64,000 bases of DNA from an uncultured Clostridia bacterium (GCA_947593615.1 CANQDR010000004.1:1-64000), one strand, 5' to 3'. Positions 53,335 through 63,035 are shown, counted from the stretch's first letter. Numbers and translations are program-made. The notes: generated from the sequence alone by a model not told the origin.

Positions 53335-55526
53335 GTAAATATTCAAATGTTGCTCATTATCAAGATTTTACCGAACTTGAAAATATTCTTGCATTGTCAA
53401 ACAACACATATGATATTGATAAAATAAAAAAAGCGTATAAATATGCAGAAAAATCCCACGGCGACCAGCGCAGAGTTTCTGGAATTCCCTATATACTCCA
53501 TCCCACATCAGTTGCGTGTATTATAGCAGAGCTCGGAATGGATACCGACACAATCTGCGGTGCGCTTCTTCACGATGTTGTAGAAGATACTCCCATAACG
53601 CTTGATGATGTCAGAAAAACATTTGGAGCAGACGTAGCAAAGCTTATAGACGGAGTGACCAAAATCTCAAAAATCCCGTATTCTACCCGTGAACAGCAGC
53701 AGGCTGAGAATATCAGAAAAATGCTTATTGCAATGGCTGACGACATCAGGGTAATAATTATAAAGCTCGGCGACAGACTTCACAATATGCGCACAATGGA
53801 CTGTATGCCTGAGCAGAAGCGCAGAGATAAATCGCTTGAAAATATGCAGGTTTTTGCGCCTATTGCACACAGGCTCGGTATCAAAACCATAAAGGATGAG
53901 CTTGAGGACCGTTCTCTGCAATATTTAGACCCTATCGGATATAAAGAAATAGAGGACGCTCTGTTGCTTTCCGAAGACGGAAGAGATAAGTTTATTGAAT
54001 CAATAAAAAAACAGATTCTTGACAAGACAGAAGATTCGATTGAAAATGTATATATCAGCGGCAGGGTTAAGAGCATAAACAGCATATACCGCAAAACCTT
54101 TATGCAGGGCAGAACGATTGACCAGATTTTTGATGTTTTTGCCGTTCGCGTAATAGTTGACACAGTTCCTGACTGCTACAATGTACTCGGAGTAGTTCAT
54201 GATATTTTTAAACCTATTCCAAATCGTTTCAAGGACTATATTTCAATGCCTAAGCCGAATATGTATCAGTCGCTTCATACAACGGTTTTGGATAATAATG
54301 CCATTCCGTTTGAAGTTCAGATACGCACATGGGATATGCACTACACAGCCGAATACGGAATTGCCGCGCATTGGAAATATAAGCTCGGTATGGGAGCAGA
54401 TAAAAGCGGTGACGACAGACTCAGCGAGAATATTCAGCGCGTCAAAAAAATGATTTTAGACCAGCTTGAAACTGAAGATGTAACCGATATTGCAAAGAAT
54501 ATCAGAAATGATTTTGCAGAAAATGCCGTATATATCTTCACTCCAAAAGGAGATGTTTTCAGTCTACCGCAGGGTTCAACGCCAATTGATATGGCTTACC
54601 TAATTCACACACAGGTAGGTCACAGAATGGTGGGCGCAAAGGTCAACGGAAAAATAGTTTCAATTGATTACAAACTGAGAACCGGTGATATATGCGAAAT
54701 TATAACTCAAAAGGAAGAACATCCGAATAAAGCGTGGATAGACATATGTAAAACTGCTTCGGCAAAATCAAAAATACGCCAATGGTACAAGCACGAAAAG
54801 CGTGATGAAAACATTGTTGAGGGTAAACAAATGCTTGAGCGTGAGTTCAAGCGTCATGGAATAAATCTTACAGAGGAAGAGTATGAGGAATTTTTCCGTA
54901 AAATGCTGTTAAAAAAGCAGTATAATACTATAGACGACTTTTATGCAGCCATAGGATACGGCGGTATCCAGCTTTGGAAGATTATGCCCAGACTGAAAGA
55001 GGAATATCAGAAAGCATTTGCTTCAAATATTGAGAATATCAATGTTCCGCAGGCTCCTGTAAAACGCAACAAGGCAACGTCGGGCGTAGTTATAGAAGGT
55101 GCTGACGATGTGCTTGTAAAATTCTCTAATTGCTGTAATCCTCTGCCCGGTGATGATATAATCGGTTACATCACAAGGGGATACGGTGTTTCAATACACA
55201 AGCGTGAATGTTCAAATGTGCCTAAGGATATTTCATTATGCGAAGAACCGGAACGGTGGATTACCTGTTATTGGGAGGATGAGATAGGCGAAGCGTTCAG
55301 AAGCACGCTTCAGATTACTGCGACCGACCGCACAGGACTTCTTGCTGATGTTACAATAAAACTTTCTAATATGCACATTTTTATTCATTCATTAAATTCC
55401 AGAGAGCTTGGCAACGGCAAGGCTGTTGTAACAGCAACCATAGATGTTATGGGCAAAAATCACCTTAGAGGAGTTATTTCAAAGTTATCTGATATTAACG
55501 GAATAGAAGAAATAAAAAGAGTTTAG
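53331..55526 (+). CDS. relA: Bifunctional (p)ppGpp synthetase/hydrolase RelA/SpoT
   Basis: 731 residues: HD hydrolase domain with HPTSVACIIAELGMD and ALLHDVVEDT, and KLGDRLHNMRTM; synthetase domain with GRVKSINSIYRK and MPKPNMYQSLHTTV; TGS domain (IYIFTPKGDVFSLPQGSTPI in part); a conserved Cys-rich segment FSNCCNPLPGD; and a C-terminal ACT domain. The intact HD residues imply hydrolase activity. GTG start overlapping the recJ stop. It sets the stringent-response alarmone level. Confidence 0.96.
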   Translation: MSKYSNVAHYQDFTELENILALSNNTYDIDKIKKAYKYAEKSHGDQRRVSGIPYILHPTSVACIIAELGMDTDTICGALLHDVVEDTPITLDDVRKTFGADVAKLIDGVTKISKIPYSTREQQQAENIRKMLIAMADDIRVIIIKLGDRLHNMRTMDCMPEQKRRDKSLENMQVFAPIAHRLGIKTIKDELEDRSLQYLDPIGYKEIEDALLLSEDGRDKFIESIKKQILDKTEDSIENVYISGRVKSINSIYRKTFMQGRTIDQIFDVFAVRVIVDTVPDCYNVLGVVHDIFKPIPNRFKDYISMPKPNMYQSLHTTVLDNNAIPFEVQIRTWDMHYTAEYGIAAHWKYKLGMGADKSGDDRLSENIQRVKKMILDQLETEDVTDIAKNIRNDFAENAVYIFTPKGDVFSLPQGSTPIDMAYLIHTQVGHRMVGAKVNGKIVSIDYKLRTGDICEIITQKEEHPNKAWIDICKTASAKSKIRQWYKHEKRDENIVEGKQMLEREFKRHGINLTEEEYEEFFRKMLLKKQYNTIDDFYAAIGYGGIQLWKIMPRLKEEYQKAFASNIENINVPQAPVKRNKATSGVVIEGADDVLVKFSNCCNPLPGDDIIGYITRGYGVSIHKRECSNVPKDISLCEEPERWITCYWEDEIGEAFRSTLQITATDRTGLLADVTIKLSNMHIFIHSLNSRELGNGKAVVTATIDVMGKNHLRGVISKLSDINGIEEIKRV

Positions 55527-55590
55527 TATTTTCGAATACAAAAGCCGTTTTGGTTTCTTGTTCCGATATTATATCGTATGGAGATTTGTT

Positions 55591-56046
55591 ATGAAAGCAA
55601 TTTTACAAAGGGTATCATCTGCTAAGGTGGATGTTGACGGCGAAACAGTCGGAAAAATTGAAAAAGGATTTCTCATTCTGCTCGGTGTTGAAAACGGTGA
55701 TGAAAAGCGTGATGCCGAAGTACTGGCAAATAAAATATCTGGTCTTCGCATATTTACGGATGAAAATGACAAAATGAATTTGTCGCTTTCGGATGTCGGA
55801 GGAGAAGCACTTGTTATTTCAAATTTCACTCTCTGCGCTGATTGCTCTCACGGCAGACGACCAAGCTTTATTAAGGCTGCCCGACCCGAAACAGCAGAGC
55901 CGTTATACGAGTATTTCTGTCAAATAATGCTTGATAACGGAGTTTCAAAAGTTGAAAAGGGAATTTTCGGCGCAGATATGAAGGTTTCGCTCATAAATGA
56001 CGGACCGGTGACAATTGACATTAACTCAAAGGATTTGAAAAAATGA
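55591..56046 (+). CDS. dtd: D-aminoacyl-tRNA deacylase
   Basis: 151 residues from ATG 55591, preceded by TGGAGA. Contains SNFTLCADCSHGRRPSF, the active-site pair of this family (usually SQFTL), and the C-terminal NDGPVTI. It hydrolyses D-amino acids from mischarged tRNA. It overlaps the next gene by 4 nt. Confidence 0.94.
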   Translation: MKAILQRVSSAKVDVDGETVGKIEKGFLILLGVENGDEKRDAEVLANKISGLRIFTDENDKMNLSLSDVGGEALVISNFTLCADCSHGRRPSFIKAARPETAEPLYEYFCQIMLDNGVSKVEKGIFGADMKVSLINDGPVTIDINSKDLKK

Positions 56047-56669
56047 TAATTATTCAAATATATAACGTATCGCATCTTTCTACAAATTGTTGCTATCTTG
56101 TTGATGAAGTCTCAGGAAAATCGGCTGTAGTTGACCCGGGCGACAAATCCGAAGATCTTGTTTCGCAAATTGAGAAAGACGGCGGAAAACTTGAATATGT
56201 AATGCTTACACACGGACATTATGACCATATAAGTTATGCCCGCGAACTTGCGGATAAATTCGGCGCAAAAATTATAACAGGCGAAAAGAATAATGAATTT
56301 TTAAGTAAGCCCGAATATAATCTCAGTATTTATCAAGGAAAGGCTTTGCCTGAATTTTCCGCAGACATACTGCTCAAAGACGGCGATACGTTTATGCTCG
56401 GAGAAACCGAAATTAAGTATATTTCCACTCCGGGACATACAAGCGGATGCGGAGTGTATATTTTTGATAATACTATACTCAGCGGCGATACGCTGTTTTG
56501 CGAATCATACGGCAGAACGGATTTACCGACAGGTGATGACAGCGTTATGCTTGCTTCTCTTAAAAAACTTAAGGAAATTGACGGTAATTATAATGTAATC
56601 CCGGGACACGGAGAGCTTACAACGCTTGACCACGAAAGAAAATACAATCCGCTTATGAGCAGGCTTTAA
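56043..56669 (+). CDS. Metallo-beta-lactamase-fold hydrolase (glyoxalase II-like)
   Basis: 208 residues. Zinc ligands in LTHGHYDHISYA, STPGHTSGCGVYIF, SGDTLFCESYGRTDLPTGD and PGHGELTTL. The compact length is that of YcbL/YqgX-type hydrolases rather than a full glyoxalase II. Co-transcribed with dtd, a common clostridial neighbour. Substrate unknown. Confidence 0.9.
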   Translation: MIIIQIYNVSHLSTNCCYLVDEVSGKSAVVDPGDKSEDLVSQIEKDGGKLEYVMLTHGHYDHISYARELADKFGAKIITGEKNNEFLSKPEYNLSIYQGKALPEFSADILLKDGDTFMLGETEIKYISTPGHTSGCGVYIFDNTILSGDTLFCESYGRTDLPTGDDSVMLASLKKLKEIDGNYNVIPGHGELTTLDHERKYNPLMSRL

Positions 56670-56702
56670 TACTGACATCAGTTCAAAGAAAGGAACAATA
56701 CC

Positions 56703-56741
56703 GTGAATAAAGGTTTTTCACGGTATCTTGTATATTTGTAA
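56703..56741 (+). CDS. Putative 12-residue leader peptide of hemZ
   Basis: GTG at 56703 follows AAAGGAAC with 8-nt spacing and encodes MNKGFSRYLVYL. Its TAA ends one base before the hemZ ATG, in another frame. hemZ itself has no Shine-Dalgarno site, so its translation probably depends on ribosomes finishing this mini-gene. The start lies in a perfect 10-bp hairpin, ATACCGTGAA/TTCACGGTAT (56698-56707 with 56717-56726). Confidence 0.45.
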   Translation: MNKGFSRYLVYL

Positions 56742-56742
56742 A

Positions 56743-58191
56743 ATGAATTTATATATAAAAAATCACACGTTCTGGTTTGAACTTGAAAATCTGACAAGAT
56801 TGTTTTTCCCGAATGAAAAAATATCGGTTTTTAAAGAGTTTGATACAAACGAAGCTCCGTATATTTATACCGAGCTGTCCGATAAAATACTTGTAAAAGT
56901 AGAAGTAAACGTCTTTAAAATGGAGCTGACGGCAGAAAAGACCGAGAATGATGATGAAAACGAGCTTATTACCGCTCAGCTCTTATATAAAATTCTGCAA
57001 AAATTTACGGGAATAACCCAACCGTGGGGAGTGCTTACCGGAGTGCGACCCGTAAAGCTTTTGCGAAAGCTCGGTGAAGAAGTCGGAGAAGAAAATGCAC
57101 GAAAGAAGTTTCGTGAGGATTTTTTTGTAAGTAATCAAAAACTTCTGCTTGCAGAAGAAACCGAAAAAAATGAAAAGCAGATTTTAAGCCTTTCAAGGCC
57201 TGATTCTTTCAGCCTTTATGTAGGAATACCATTTTGCCCGTCAAGGTGCAGTTACTGCTCGTTTGTAATGTCGTCAATAGAGCGTGCCGAAAAACTCATT
57301 GATCCCTATGTCAATTTATTATGCGATGAAATTAAGGCTACCGCCGAAATCGCATCATCGCTCGGACTACGACTTGAAACAGTATATTTCGGCGGAGGAA
57401 CTCCCACTACGCTCAACGCAGAACAGCTTAACAGTGTGCTTGGTACGGTAAATAAATATTTTGATATGAAAACCTGCAGAGAATTTACCGTAGAGGCAGG
57501 CAGACCGGACACAATAGATTCCGAACGTCTTTTTGCCTTAAAAGAAAATAAAGTGGACAGAATAAGCATAAATCCTCAAACTACTAACAATGATGTTTTA
57601 AAAAACATCGGAAGAAAACACACCGCAGAACAGTTTTTTTCTGCGTTTGAGCTTGCACGAAAATGCGGATTTGGCAATATAAACACCGACCTCATTGCAG
57701 GCTTGCCGTCAGACAGTTATGACAGCTTTAAAAATTCTCTCAACTCAATTAGGAAGTTGTCGCCTGAATGTATAACGGTACATACGCTGTGTATGAAACG
57801 CGCTTCGACCCTTACAACTCAGGGAGTTACAATGAATAAATTTGATGCGGAGCAAACGGAAAAAATGCTTGATTATACGCAGAAAGAGCTTGTTAATGAC
57901 GGATATATTCCATACTATATGTACCGTCAGAGCAGAATGGTAGGCAATCTTGAAAACGTAGGCTGGTCTAAAAAAGGATTTGAAAGCCTGTACAATGTCT
58001 ATGTAATGGATGAAACACATACAATACTTGCGTGCGGTTCGGGTGGAGTAACAAAGCTTAAAAACAACAGAACAGATTATCTTGAAAGAATCTTCAATTT
58101 TAAATATCCATATGAATATATAGACCGATTTGATGAAATTATAAAGAGGAAGTCGGCAATAAACAAATTTTATGCCCAGAAATACTGTTGA
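56743..58191 (+). CDS. hemZ: Oxygen-independent coproporphyrinogen dehydrogenase-like protein HemZ
   Basis: 482 residues. An N-terminal domain of about 150 residues specific to HemZ (ITQPWGVLTGVRPVKLLRKL) precedes a radical SAM domain with GIPFCPSRCSYCSFVM (Cys-x3-Cys-x2-Cys), VYFGGGTPTTL and TVEAGRPDTI. It is homologous to HemN, but heme-pathway activity in a Clostridium-like anaerobe is not assured. The start has no ribosome binding site; see the leader peptide at 56703. Confidence 0.9.
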   Translation: MNLYIKNHTFWFELENLTRLFFPNEKISVFKEFDTNEAPYIYTELSDKILVKVEVNVFKMELTAEKTENDDENELITAQLLYKILQKFTGITQPWGVLTGVRPVKLLRKLGEEVGEENARKKFREDFFVSNQKLLLAEETEKNEKQILSLSRPDSFSLYVGIPFCPSRCSYCSFVMSSIERAEKLIDPYVNLLCDEIKATAEIASSLGLRLETVYFGGGTPTTLNAEQLNSVLGTVNKYFDMKTCREFTVEAGRPDTIDSERLFALKENKVDRISINPQTTNNDVLKNIGRKHTAEQFFSAFELARKCGFGNINTDLIAGLPSDSYDSFKNSLNSIRKLSPECITVHTLCMKRASTLTTQGVTMNKFDAEQTEKMLDYTQKELVNDGYIPYYMYRQSRMVGNLENVGWSKKGFESLYNVYVMDETHTILACGSGGVTKLKNNRTDYLERIFNFKYPYEYIDRFDEIIKRKSAINKFYAQKYC

Positions 58192-58216
58192 TTATTATGT
58201 CAAACAGTGCTATAAT
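58188..58216 (+). promoter_or_regulatory. Sigma-A-like promoter of the zinc-ribbon gene
   Basis: TTGATT (58188-58193), a 17-nt spacer, TATAAT (58211-58216). The -35 overlaps the hemZ stop codon. Confidence 0.65.
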
Positions 58217-58250
58217 ACACAAATAATATAAATTGAAAGGTTGGTATATT

Positions 58251-58667
58251 ATGGGAAAATTTGATGATATTTTTGATGATGTAGTTGTAAATGCAAAGGC
58301 AGCAGCTTCGGCGGTTTCTAAGAAGGCTACAGATGTTTATGACACTTCAAAGCATAAAATCACTGCTGCTGAAATCAGAAGCGATATTAATAAAAAGCTT
58401 CGTGACCTTGGTGCGCTTACTTATAAATCAAAAATTCACGGAACCGATTATTCGGAGAAGATGGAGAATATTATAACTGAAATAACGGATTTAAAGGATA
58501 ATCTCAATGTAATTAACGAGCATATTTCCGCTGCCAAAAATCAGAAAAGATGTCCGCATTGCGGCGCAGGAATTCCGAAGAATTCTGTTTTTTGCAATAT
58601 CTGCGGTGAGAAACTCTCCGACTGTGAAAAATCGGATGATAATTTTGAAAATATTGATGAATTATAA
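58251..58667 (+). CDS. Coiled-coil zinc-ribbon protein, unknown function
   Basis: 138 residues from ATG 58251, behind GAAAGG. An N-terminal helical region (about 1-95, with Ala/Lys/Asp-rich heptads) is followed by a zinc ribbon (CPHC near 103-106, CNIC near 118-121) and an acidic tail. No membrane segment, unlike the other two zinc-ribbon proteins in the window. Function unknown. Confidence 0.72.
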   Translation: MGKFDDIFDDVVVNAKAAASAVSKKATDVYDTSKHKITAAEIRSDINKKLRDLGALTYKSKIHGTDYSEKMENIITEITDLKDNLNVINEHISAAKNQKRCPHCGAGIPKNSVFCNICGEKLSDCEKSDDNFENIDEL

Positions 58668-58700
58668 GTTATATAAAATTTCATATATAGGTGATTTGAT

Positions 58701-60512
58701 TTGTCAAAAAAATATAATGCGGTAGCAAATTCCGATAAAGATATTTCGCAGTCCTTTTTAAAAGGTGCCGCAATACTAACCTTAAGTATGGTTGTCGTCA
58801 AGGTTTTCGGACTTCTGGATAAAGTTATCCTTACGGATATTTATTCTATGTTCGGCGAAAACGTTGCCTCAATGGGCATGGGACTTTACAGCAATGCCTT
58901 TGAGATTTTTGTCGTTATATTTACTGTTGCAACCGGCGGTCTGCCGATTGCAATTTCACGTCTTGTATCCGAGAGTATGGCACAAAAACGCTACAAGGAT
59001 GTCAGACTGATACATAAAATATCCGTGCCGTTCTTTGTAATTGTAGGTATCGTTTGTTTGATTATAATGCTTACAGGCAGTTTTTTTTATGTACAGATAA
59101 TCCATTCTCCTTATTCAATCTACGCAATGGTATGCCTTGCACCGACAATATTTTTCGGTTGCCTTGTTTCAATATACAGAGGATACTTTGAGGGTCAGCG
59201 CAATATGACTCCGACTGCGATTTCAGAGATAATTGAGGCAGCAGTCAAACTGATAATCGGCGCTTTGCTTGCGTATCTCATTATGAAATTCGGAATAGAT
59301 TCCTACAATCAGTCGCAGACCTTTTTATGGTTTACATTCAATTCAGAGGTTGAAGCTCAGAATACTATTCTTGCGTTTTCAGTTGCAGGGGCAATATGCG
59401 GAATCACATTAGGCAGCTTTGCGTCTTTTGCATTTTTGCTGCTTCGATATAAAATCAGCGGCGATGGAATTCCCGAGGAATATTATCGTAATTCTGTTGA
59501 CGCGAGAGCAAAAAGAGAAACCTTTATCATAATTTGCAAAACAGCGGTTCCGATTGCAACAGGAGCACTTGTAATGAGCCTTGGTTCGCTGATTGACCAG
59601 ATTATAATTCAGAATGTGCTCTCAAATCTTGCAGTTTCAAATTTCGAGGCCCTTTATTCACAGTACAGCAAATTCTATTCCAATGAGGTTTTCTTCGGAG
59701 AACCAAGCACCGGCGTTCCTATTACGATTCATACACGCCTGTGGGGTTGTTATTCCTCAGCGCTTACTCTTATGCAGCTTGTTACCGCTGTTACACAGGT
59801 GTTTGGCTCAAGTGCAATGCCAAATGTAACAAGCGCGTGGACAAAGGGTAACAGAGAGGAACTGAAAAAGTCAATTGAAACGGTAATCAGAATGACCATG
59901 ATGTTTACTCTGCCTATGTCATTGGGACTTTGCGTTCTGTCACATCCTATAATGTCATTTGTTTACTCAGACGCGGCAATAGACGAAATAGGCGGCAATG
60001 TTCTTACTCTTATGGGCATAACCACCATCTTTACAGCGGCGGTAACTCCAGTGTGCAGTATGCTTCAGGGAATAGGCAAGGTAAAGCTTCCCATGAAGCT
60101 GTATACCGTTTGTATGCTGATTAAGATTGCAATTACATGGATGTTTGTCAGCATACCTGAAATCAATATTCAGGGTGCAACTGCGGGCTCGCTTATTGCT
60201 TATGCAATAATTCTTATAATCGGTATGTATCTGCTTGTAAAACACTCAAAGGTTTCGCCCAATTTCTTTACTACAACCATAAAACCGCTTATAGGAGCAG
60301 TATTAAGCTCGGCTGCGGCATTTTTTGCGAATATGTTATTTTCTTCATTTTTGCCGCAGAGAATATCGACTGTAATTGCAATTCTTTGTGCAATAATTAT
60401 ATACCTTGTCGCATTGCTTCTTATGCGTACATTTACAGCTACTGAAATAAAATTTTTGCCAAAAGGAGAAAAAATTTCAAAAGTACTTGAAAAATGGCAA
60501 TTAATAGGGTAA
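58701..60512 (+). CDS. SpoVB/YabM family polysaccharide flippase
   Basis: 603 residues with about fourteen predicted helices of the MATE/MOP flippase fold: GLLDKVILTDIYSMFG, ATGGLPIAISRLVSE, YRGYFEGQRNMTPTAISEI and SAMPNVTSAW. TTG start at 58701 behind AGGTGAT. Its place before mazG matches yabM in Bacillus, suggesting lipid-linked glycan flipping, possibly in spore cortex or wall synthesis. Somewhat longer than SpoVB (about 520). Confidence 0.87.
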   Translation: MSKKYNAVANSDKDISQSFLKGAAILTLSMVVVKVFGLLDKVILTDIYSMFGENVASMGMGLYSNAFEIFVVIFTVATGGLPIAISRLVSESMAQKRYKDVRLIHKISVPFFVIVGIVCLIIMLTGSFFYVQIIHSPYSIYAMVCLAPTIFFGCLVSIYRGYFEGQRNMTPTAISEIIEAAVKLIIGALLAYLIMKFGIDSYNQSQTFLWFTFNSEVEAQNTILAFSVAGAICGITLGSFASFAFLLLRYKISGDGIPEEYYRNSVDARAKRETFIIICKTAVPIATGALVMSLGSLIDQIIIQNVLSNLAVSNFEALYSQYSKFYSNEVFFGEPSTGVPITIHTRLWGCYSSALTLMQLVTAVTQVFGSSAMPNVTSAWTKGNREELKKSIETVIRMTMMFTLPMSLGLCVLSHPIMSFVYSDAAIDEIGGNVLTLMGITTIFTAAVTPVCSMLQGIGKVKLPMKLYTVCMLIKIAITWMFVSIPEINIQGATAGSLIAYAIILIIGMYLLVKHSKVSPNFFTTTIKPLIGAVLSSAAAFFANMLFSSFLPQRISTVIAILCAIIIYLVALLLMRTFTATEIKFLPKGEKISKVLEKWQLIG

Positions 60513-60583
60513 AATAAGTAACTGAGATTATAAATAAGAAAAAATTGCTTATCTTAGTTATAATGAATTCGGAGATGTAGCAG

Positions 60584-61384
60584 ATGAATTTTAAAGAGAA
60601 GTCAGAATATAATTTTAACGACCTTGTTGAAATAGTAAAAATTCTGCGTTCGCCGAACGGATGTCCGTGGGACAGAGAACAAACTCATAAATCAATCCGC
60701 TCCAATTTTATTGAAGAAACCTATGAAGCTGTCGAAGCAATAGATACAGATGATACCGAGCTTTTAAAAGAAGAACTTGGCGATGTACTTTTGCAGGTAG
60801 CTTTACATTCCGAAATAGAAAGTGAAAAGAACACTTTTACAATTGATGATGTATGCGATGGAATTTGCAAAAAGCTTATTGTTCGTCATCCGCACGTTTT
60901 CGGTAATGTAAATGCTGAGACGACTGATCAGGTTCTTAAAAACTGGGATGCAATAAAAATGCAGACAAAATCTCAAAAAACTCAAACGCAGGCAATGCAA
61001 AGTGTATCAAAAGCACTGCCTTCGCTTATGAGAAGCACTAAAATCCAGCAAAAGGCTGCTAAGGTAGGTTTTGACTGGGACAATGTTGATGGGGCTCTCA
61101 ATAAGCTTTTTGAGGAATGCGGCGAGCTTAAAGCTGTGGTAAACAGTAGCGACAGGGATAATCAGCGTGAAGAACTCGGAGACGTTTTGTTTTCTGTAGT
61201 TAATGTTGCAAGATTTCTCGACATAGACAGTGAACATGCGCTGTATGATGCCTGTGAAAAATTCACAAACCGTTTTTCATTAGTTGAAAGCCTTGCCAAA
61301 GAGCGGGATATAGATTTGAAAACGGCTTCACTTTCGATACTTGATTCCCTTTGGGAAGAAGTAAAAATATTACAAAAAATGTAA
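60584..61384 (+). CDS. mazG: Nucleoside triphosphate pyrophosphohydrolase MazG (YabN)
   Basis: 266 residues, two MazG repeats: RSPNGCPWDREQTHKSIRSN with EETYEAVEAID and EELGDVLLQVALH, then KVGFDWDNVDGALNKLFEE with REELGDVLFSVVNVAR. It hydrolyses NTPs to NMP and diphosphate, cleaning the nucleotide pool. The N-terminal methylase-like domain of Bacillus YabN is absent, as in most MazG. Confidence 0.95.
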   Translation: MNFKEKSEYNFNDLVEIVKILRSPNGCPWDREQTHKSIRSNFIEETYEAVEAIDTDDTELLKEELGDVLLQVALHSEIESEKNTFTIDDVCDGICKKLIVRHPHVFGNVNAETTDQVLKNWDAIKMQTKSQKTQTQAMQSVSKALPSLMRSTKIQQKAAKVGFDWDNVDGALNKLFEECGELKAVVNSSDRDNQREELGDVLFSVVNVARFLDIDSEHALYDACEKFTNRFSLVESLAKERDIDLKTASLSILDSLWEEVKILQKM

Positions 61385-61398
61385 TGGAGGCTTAAAAA

Positions 61399-61674
61399 AT
61401 GAAAAAGACAGAACTTATTGCTGCTATTGCAGAGCAGAGCGGCCTTACAAAGAAGGATGCAGAAAAGGCCCTTGCAGCTACAATTGATACAATCATCAAG
61501 GCAGTTGCAGAGGGCGACAAGATTCAGCTCACAGGCTTCGGTACATTTGAGCAGCGTCAGAGAAACGCAAGAACAGGATGCGACCCAAGAACCGGAAAAA
61601 CAATTGAAATTCCTGCATCTAAAGTACCTGCATTCAAGGCAGGCAAGGGCTTTAAGGATATTGTAAATAAGTAA
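61399..61674 (+). CDS. hup: DNA-binding protein HU
   Basis: 91 residues: MKKTELIAAIAEQSGLTKKD, GDKIQLTGFGTFEQRQR and the DNA-arm NPRTG replaced by CDPRTGKTIEIPA. A nucleoid protein binding bent DNA as a dimer. Between mazG and rqcP, typical for Clostridia. Confidence 0.97.
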   Translation: MKKTELIAAIAEQSGLTKKDAEKALAATIDTIIKAVAEGDKIQLTGFGTFEQRQRNARTGCDPRTGKTIEIPASKVPAFKAGKGFKDIVNK

Positions 61675-61729
61675 TAATGTTTACATGAGGGTCGGTTTTA
61701 TACCGGCTCTTTTGTTTTGGAGGGAAATT

Positions 61730-61972
61730 ATGCGGCTTGATAAATACTTAAAGGTATCTCGTCTTATAAAAAGAAGAACAGTTGCAAACGAGGCATGTGA
61801 CGCAGGCAAAATTACGGTAAACGGAAAGGTTGCGCGAGCTTCTTACGATGTAAAAGAAGGCGATGTAATAGAAATAACACTCGGTGCGCGTTGTGTTAAG
61901 GTCAAAGTTACGGCTGTTAAGGAGGTCGTTCGCAAGGAAGAAGCGGCGTCTATGTATGAGGCTGTACTTTGA
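61730..61972 (+). CDS. rqcP: S4-domain RNA-binding protein RqcP (YabO)
   Basis: 80 residues from ATG 61730, behind TTGGAGGG. S4 motif MRLDKYLKVSRLIKRRTVAN with GKITVNGKVARASYDV. RqcP binds stalled 50S subunits and helps RqcH add Ala tails in ribosome quality control. Its place before yabP is conserved. The following 216 nt hold a small hairpin (GATTAA/TTAATC) but no gene. Confidence 0.94.
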   Translation: MRLDKYLKVSRLIKRRTVANEACDAGKITVNGKVARASYDVKEGDVIEITLGARCVKVKVTAVKEVVRKEEAASMYEAVL

Positions 61973-62188
61973 TGTATATTTTTAAACTTATCCCCGTATA
62001 AATTATTATATAACTATATACTAATCTAAATCTGAGCAATAAAAAACTTTTAAGCATATCTTGGCAGTATTGATTAATTTTTATTAATCGGCGCAAGCCA
62101 TCTGAATTTTTGTTTCAATACAGAACAAAACCTGCCAAAAAATCTATGCCGATATTCTGAATTGGATTAGTATTACGGGGGTATTTTT

Positions 62189-62461
62189 ATGAATGAAATG
62201 CCGAAGGCAAAAAATCACACACTTATGCTTGATAACCGGGGCAAGCTCGTAATGACTGGTGCCGAAGATGTAAGCGGATTTAATGAGGAAACCGTGTCGG
62301 TAAAAACGACCTGCGGAACGCTTATAATCAAGGGAGAAGGACTGCACATTGATAAACTCAATCTTGAAACGGGCGACGTTTCAATAGACGGAAAAATTAA
62401 TGCGATGCAGTACATAGGTGCTGACGGTTCACGCTCAAAATTATCAAGATTATTCAGATAA
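62189..62461 (+). CDS. yabP: Sporulation protein YabP
   Basis: 90 residues: NHTLMLDNRGKLVMTGAEDV, TCGTLIIKGEGLHIDKLNLE and VSIDGKINAMQY, the YabP/YqfC pattern. In Bacillus it is a mother-cell sigma-E protein needed for sporulation. ATG 62189 is preceded by GGGGGTA. Directly upstream of yabQ, as in Bacillus. Confidence 0.94.
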   Translation: MNEMPKAKNHTLMLDNRGKLVMTGAEDVSGFNEETVSVKTTCGTLIIKGEGLHIDKLNLETGDVSIDGKINAMQYIGADGSRSKLSRLFR

Positions 62462-62474
62462 TGCAGGTGGGATT

Positions 62475-63035
62475 TTGGAGCTTACATTTATTCAGCAGTC
62501 AACGGCTTTTTTGTATTCAATTGTACTTGGCATTGCTTTAGGTGTACTTTACGGACCGTTTAAAATATTTCGTTTGGCATTTTGCAGAAGCCGCGCAGCG
62601 ATAATTACTGCCGATATTATCTATATGCTTATAGCTACATTATCCGTGTTTTTGTTTTCGCTTGCATTTTTGCTTGGATATATAAGAATTTATGTATTTG
62701 CAGGATGCTTATTAGGTTTTTTTGCATACAGGCTTACACTCGGAAAGTTATTTTCAAAAATATACTGTCCGTTAATTTCGCTTGTCGTTAAAATATTTCA
62801 CAAAATTTGCGATGTATTAAAAAAAGTTGCAAAAAAACTATTGAAAATTGCATACAAGATAATGTATAATATTAATAATGTAAAGAGTATATACAAAAAC
62901 AAGCTGACAAAAACAGTTTCGGATAAAAGGGTTTTTGCAAGAGATGAAAAAAGAAAAGCTAAAAGCAAAAAAAAATCAGACAGAGCAAGCTCTGAAAGAA
63001 AACACAATAAAAGAAATAACGCCGAAAAGGCTTAA
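62475..63035 (+). CDS. yabQ: Spore cortex biosynthesis protein YabQ
   Basis: 186 residues from TTG 62475, behind CAGGTGGG; the N-terminus LELTFIQQSTAFLYSIVLGI fits the family and excludes the longer frame. Two to three membrane helices, then a long basic tail (Lys/Arg-rich from about 120). In Bacillus it is required for spore cortex formation. The last 92 nt also encode the start of divIC in another frame. Confidence 0.9.
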   Translation: MELTFIQQSTAFLYSIVLGIALGVLYGPFKIFRLAFCRSRAAIITADIIYMLIATLSVFLFSLAFLLGYIRIYVFAGCLLGFFAYRLTLGKLFSKIYCPLISLVVKIFHKICDVLKKVAKKLLKIAYKIMYNINNVKSIYKNKLTKTVSDKRVFARDEKRKAKSKKKSDRASSERKHNKRNNAEKA

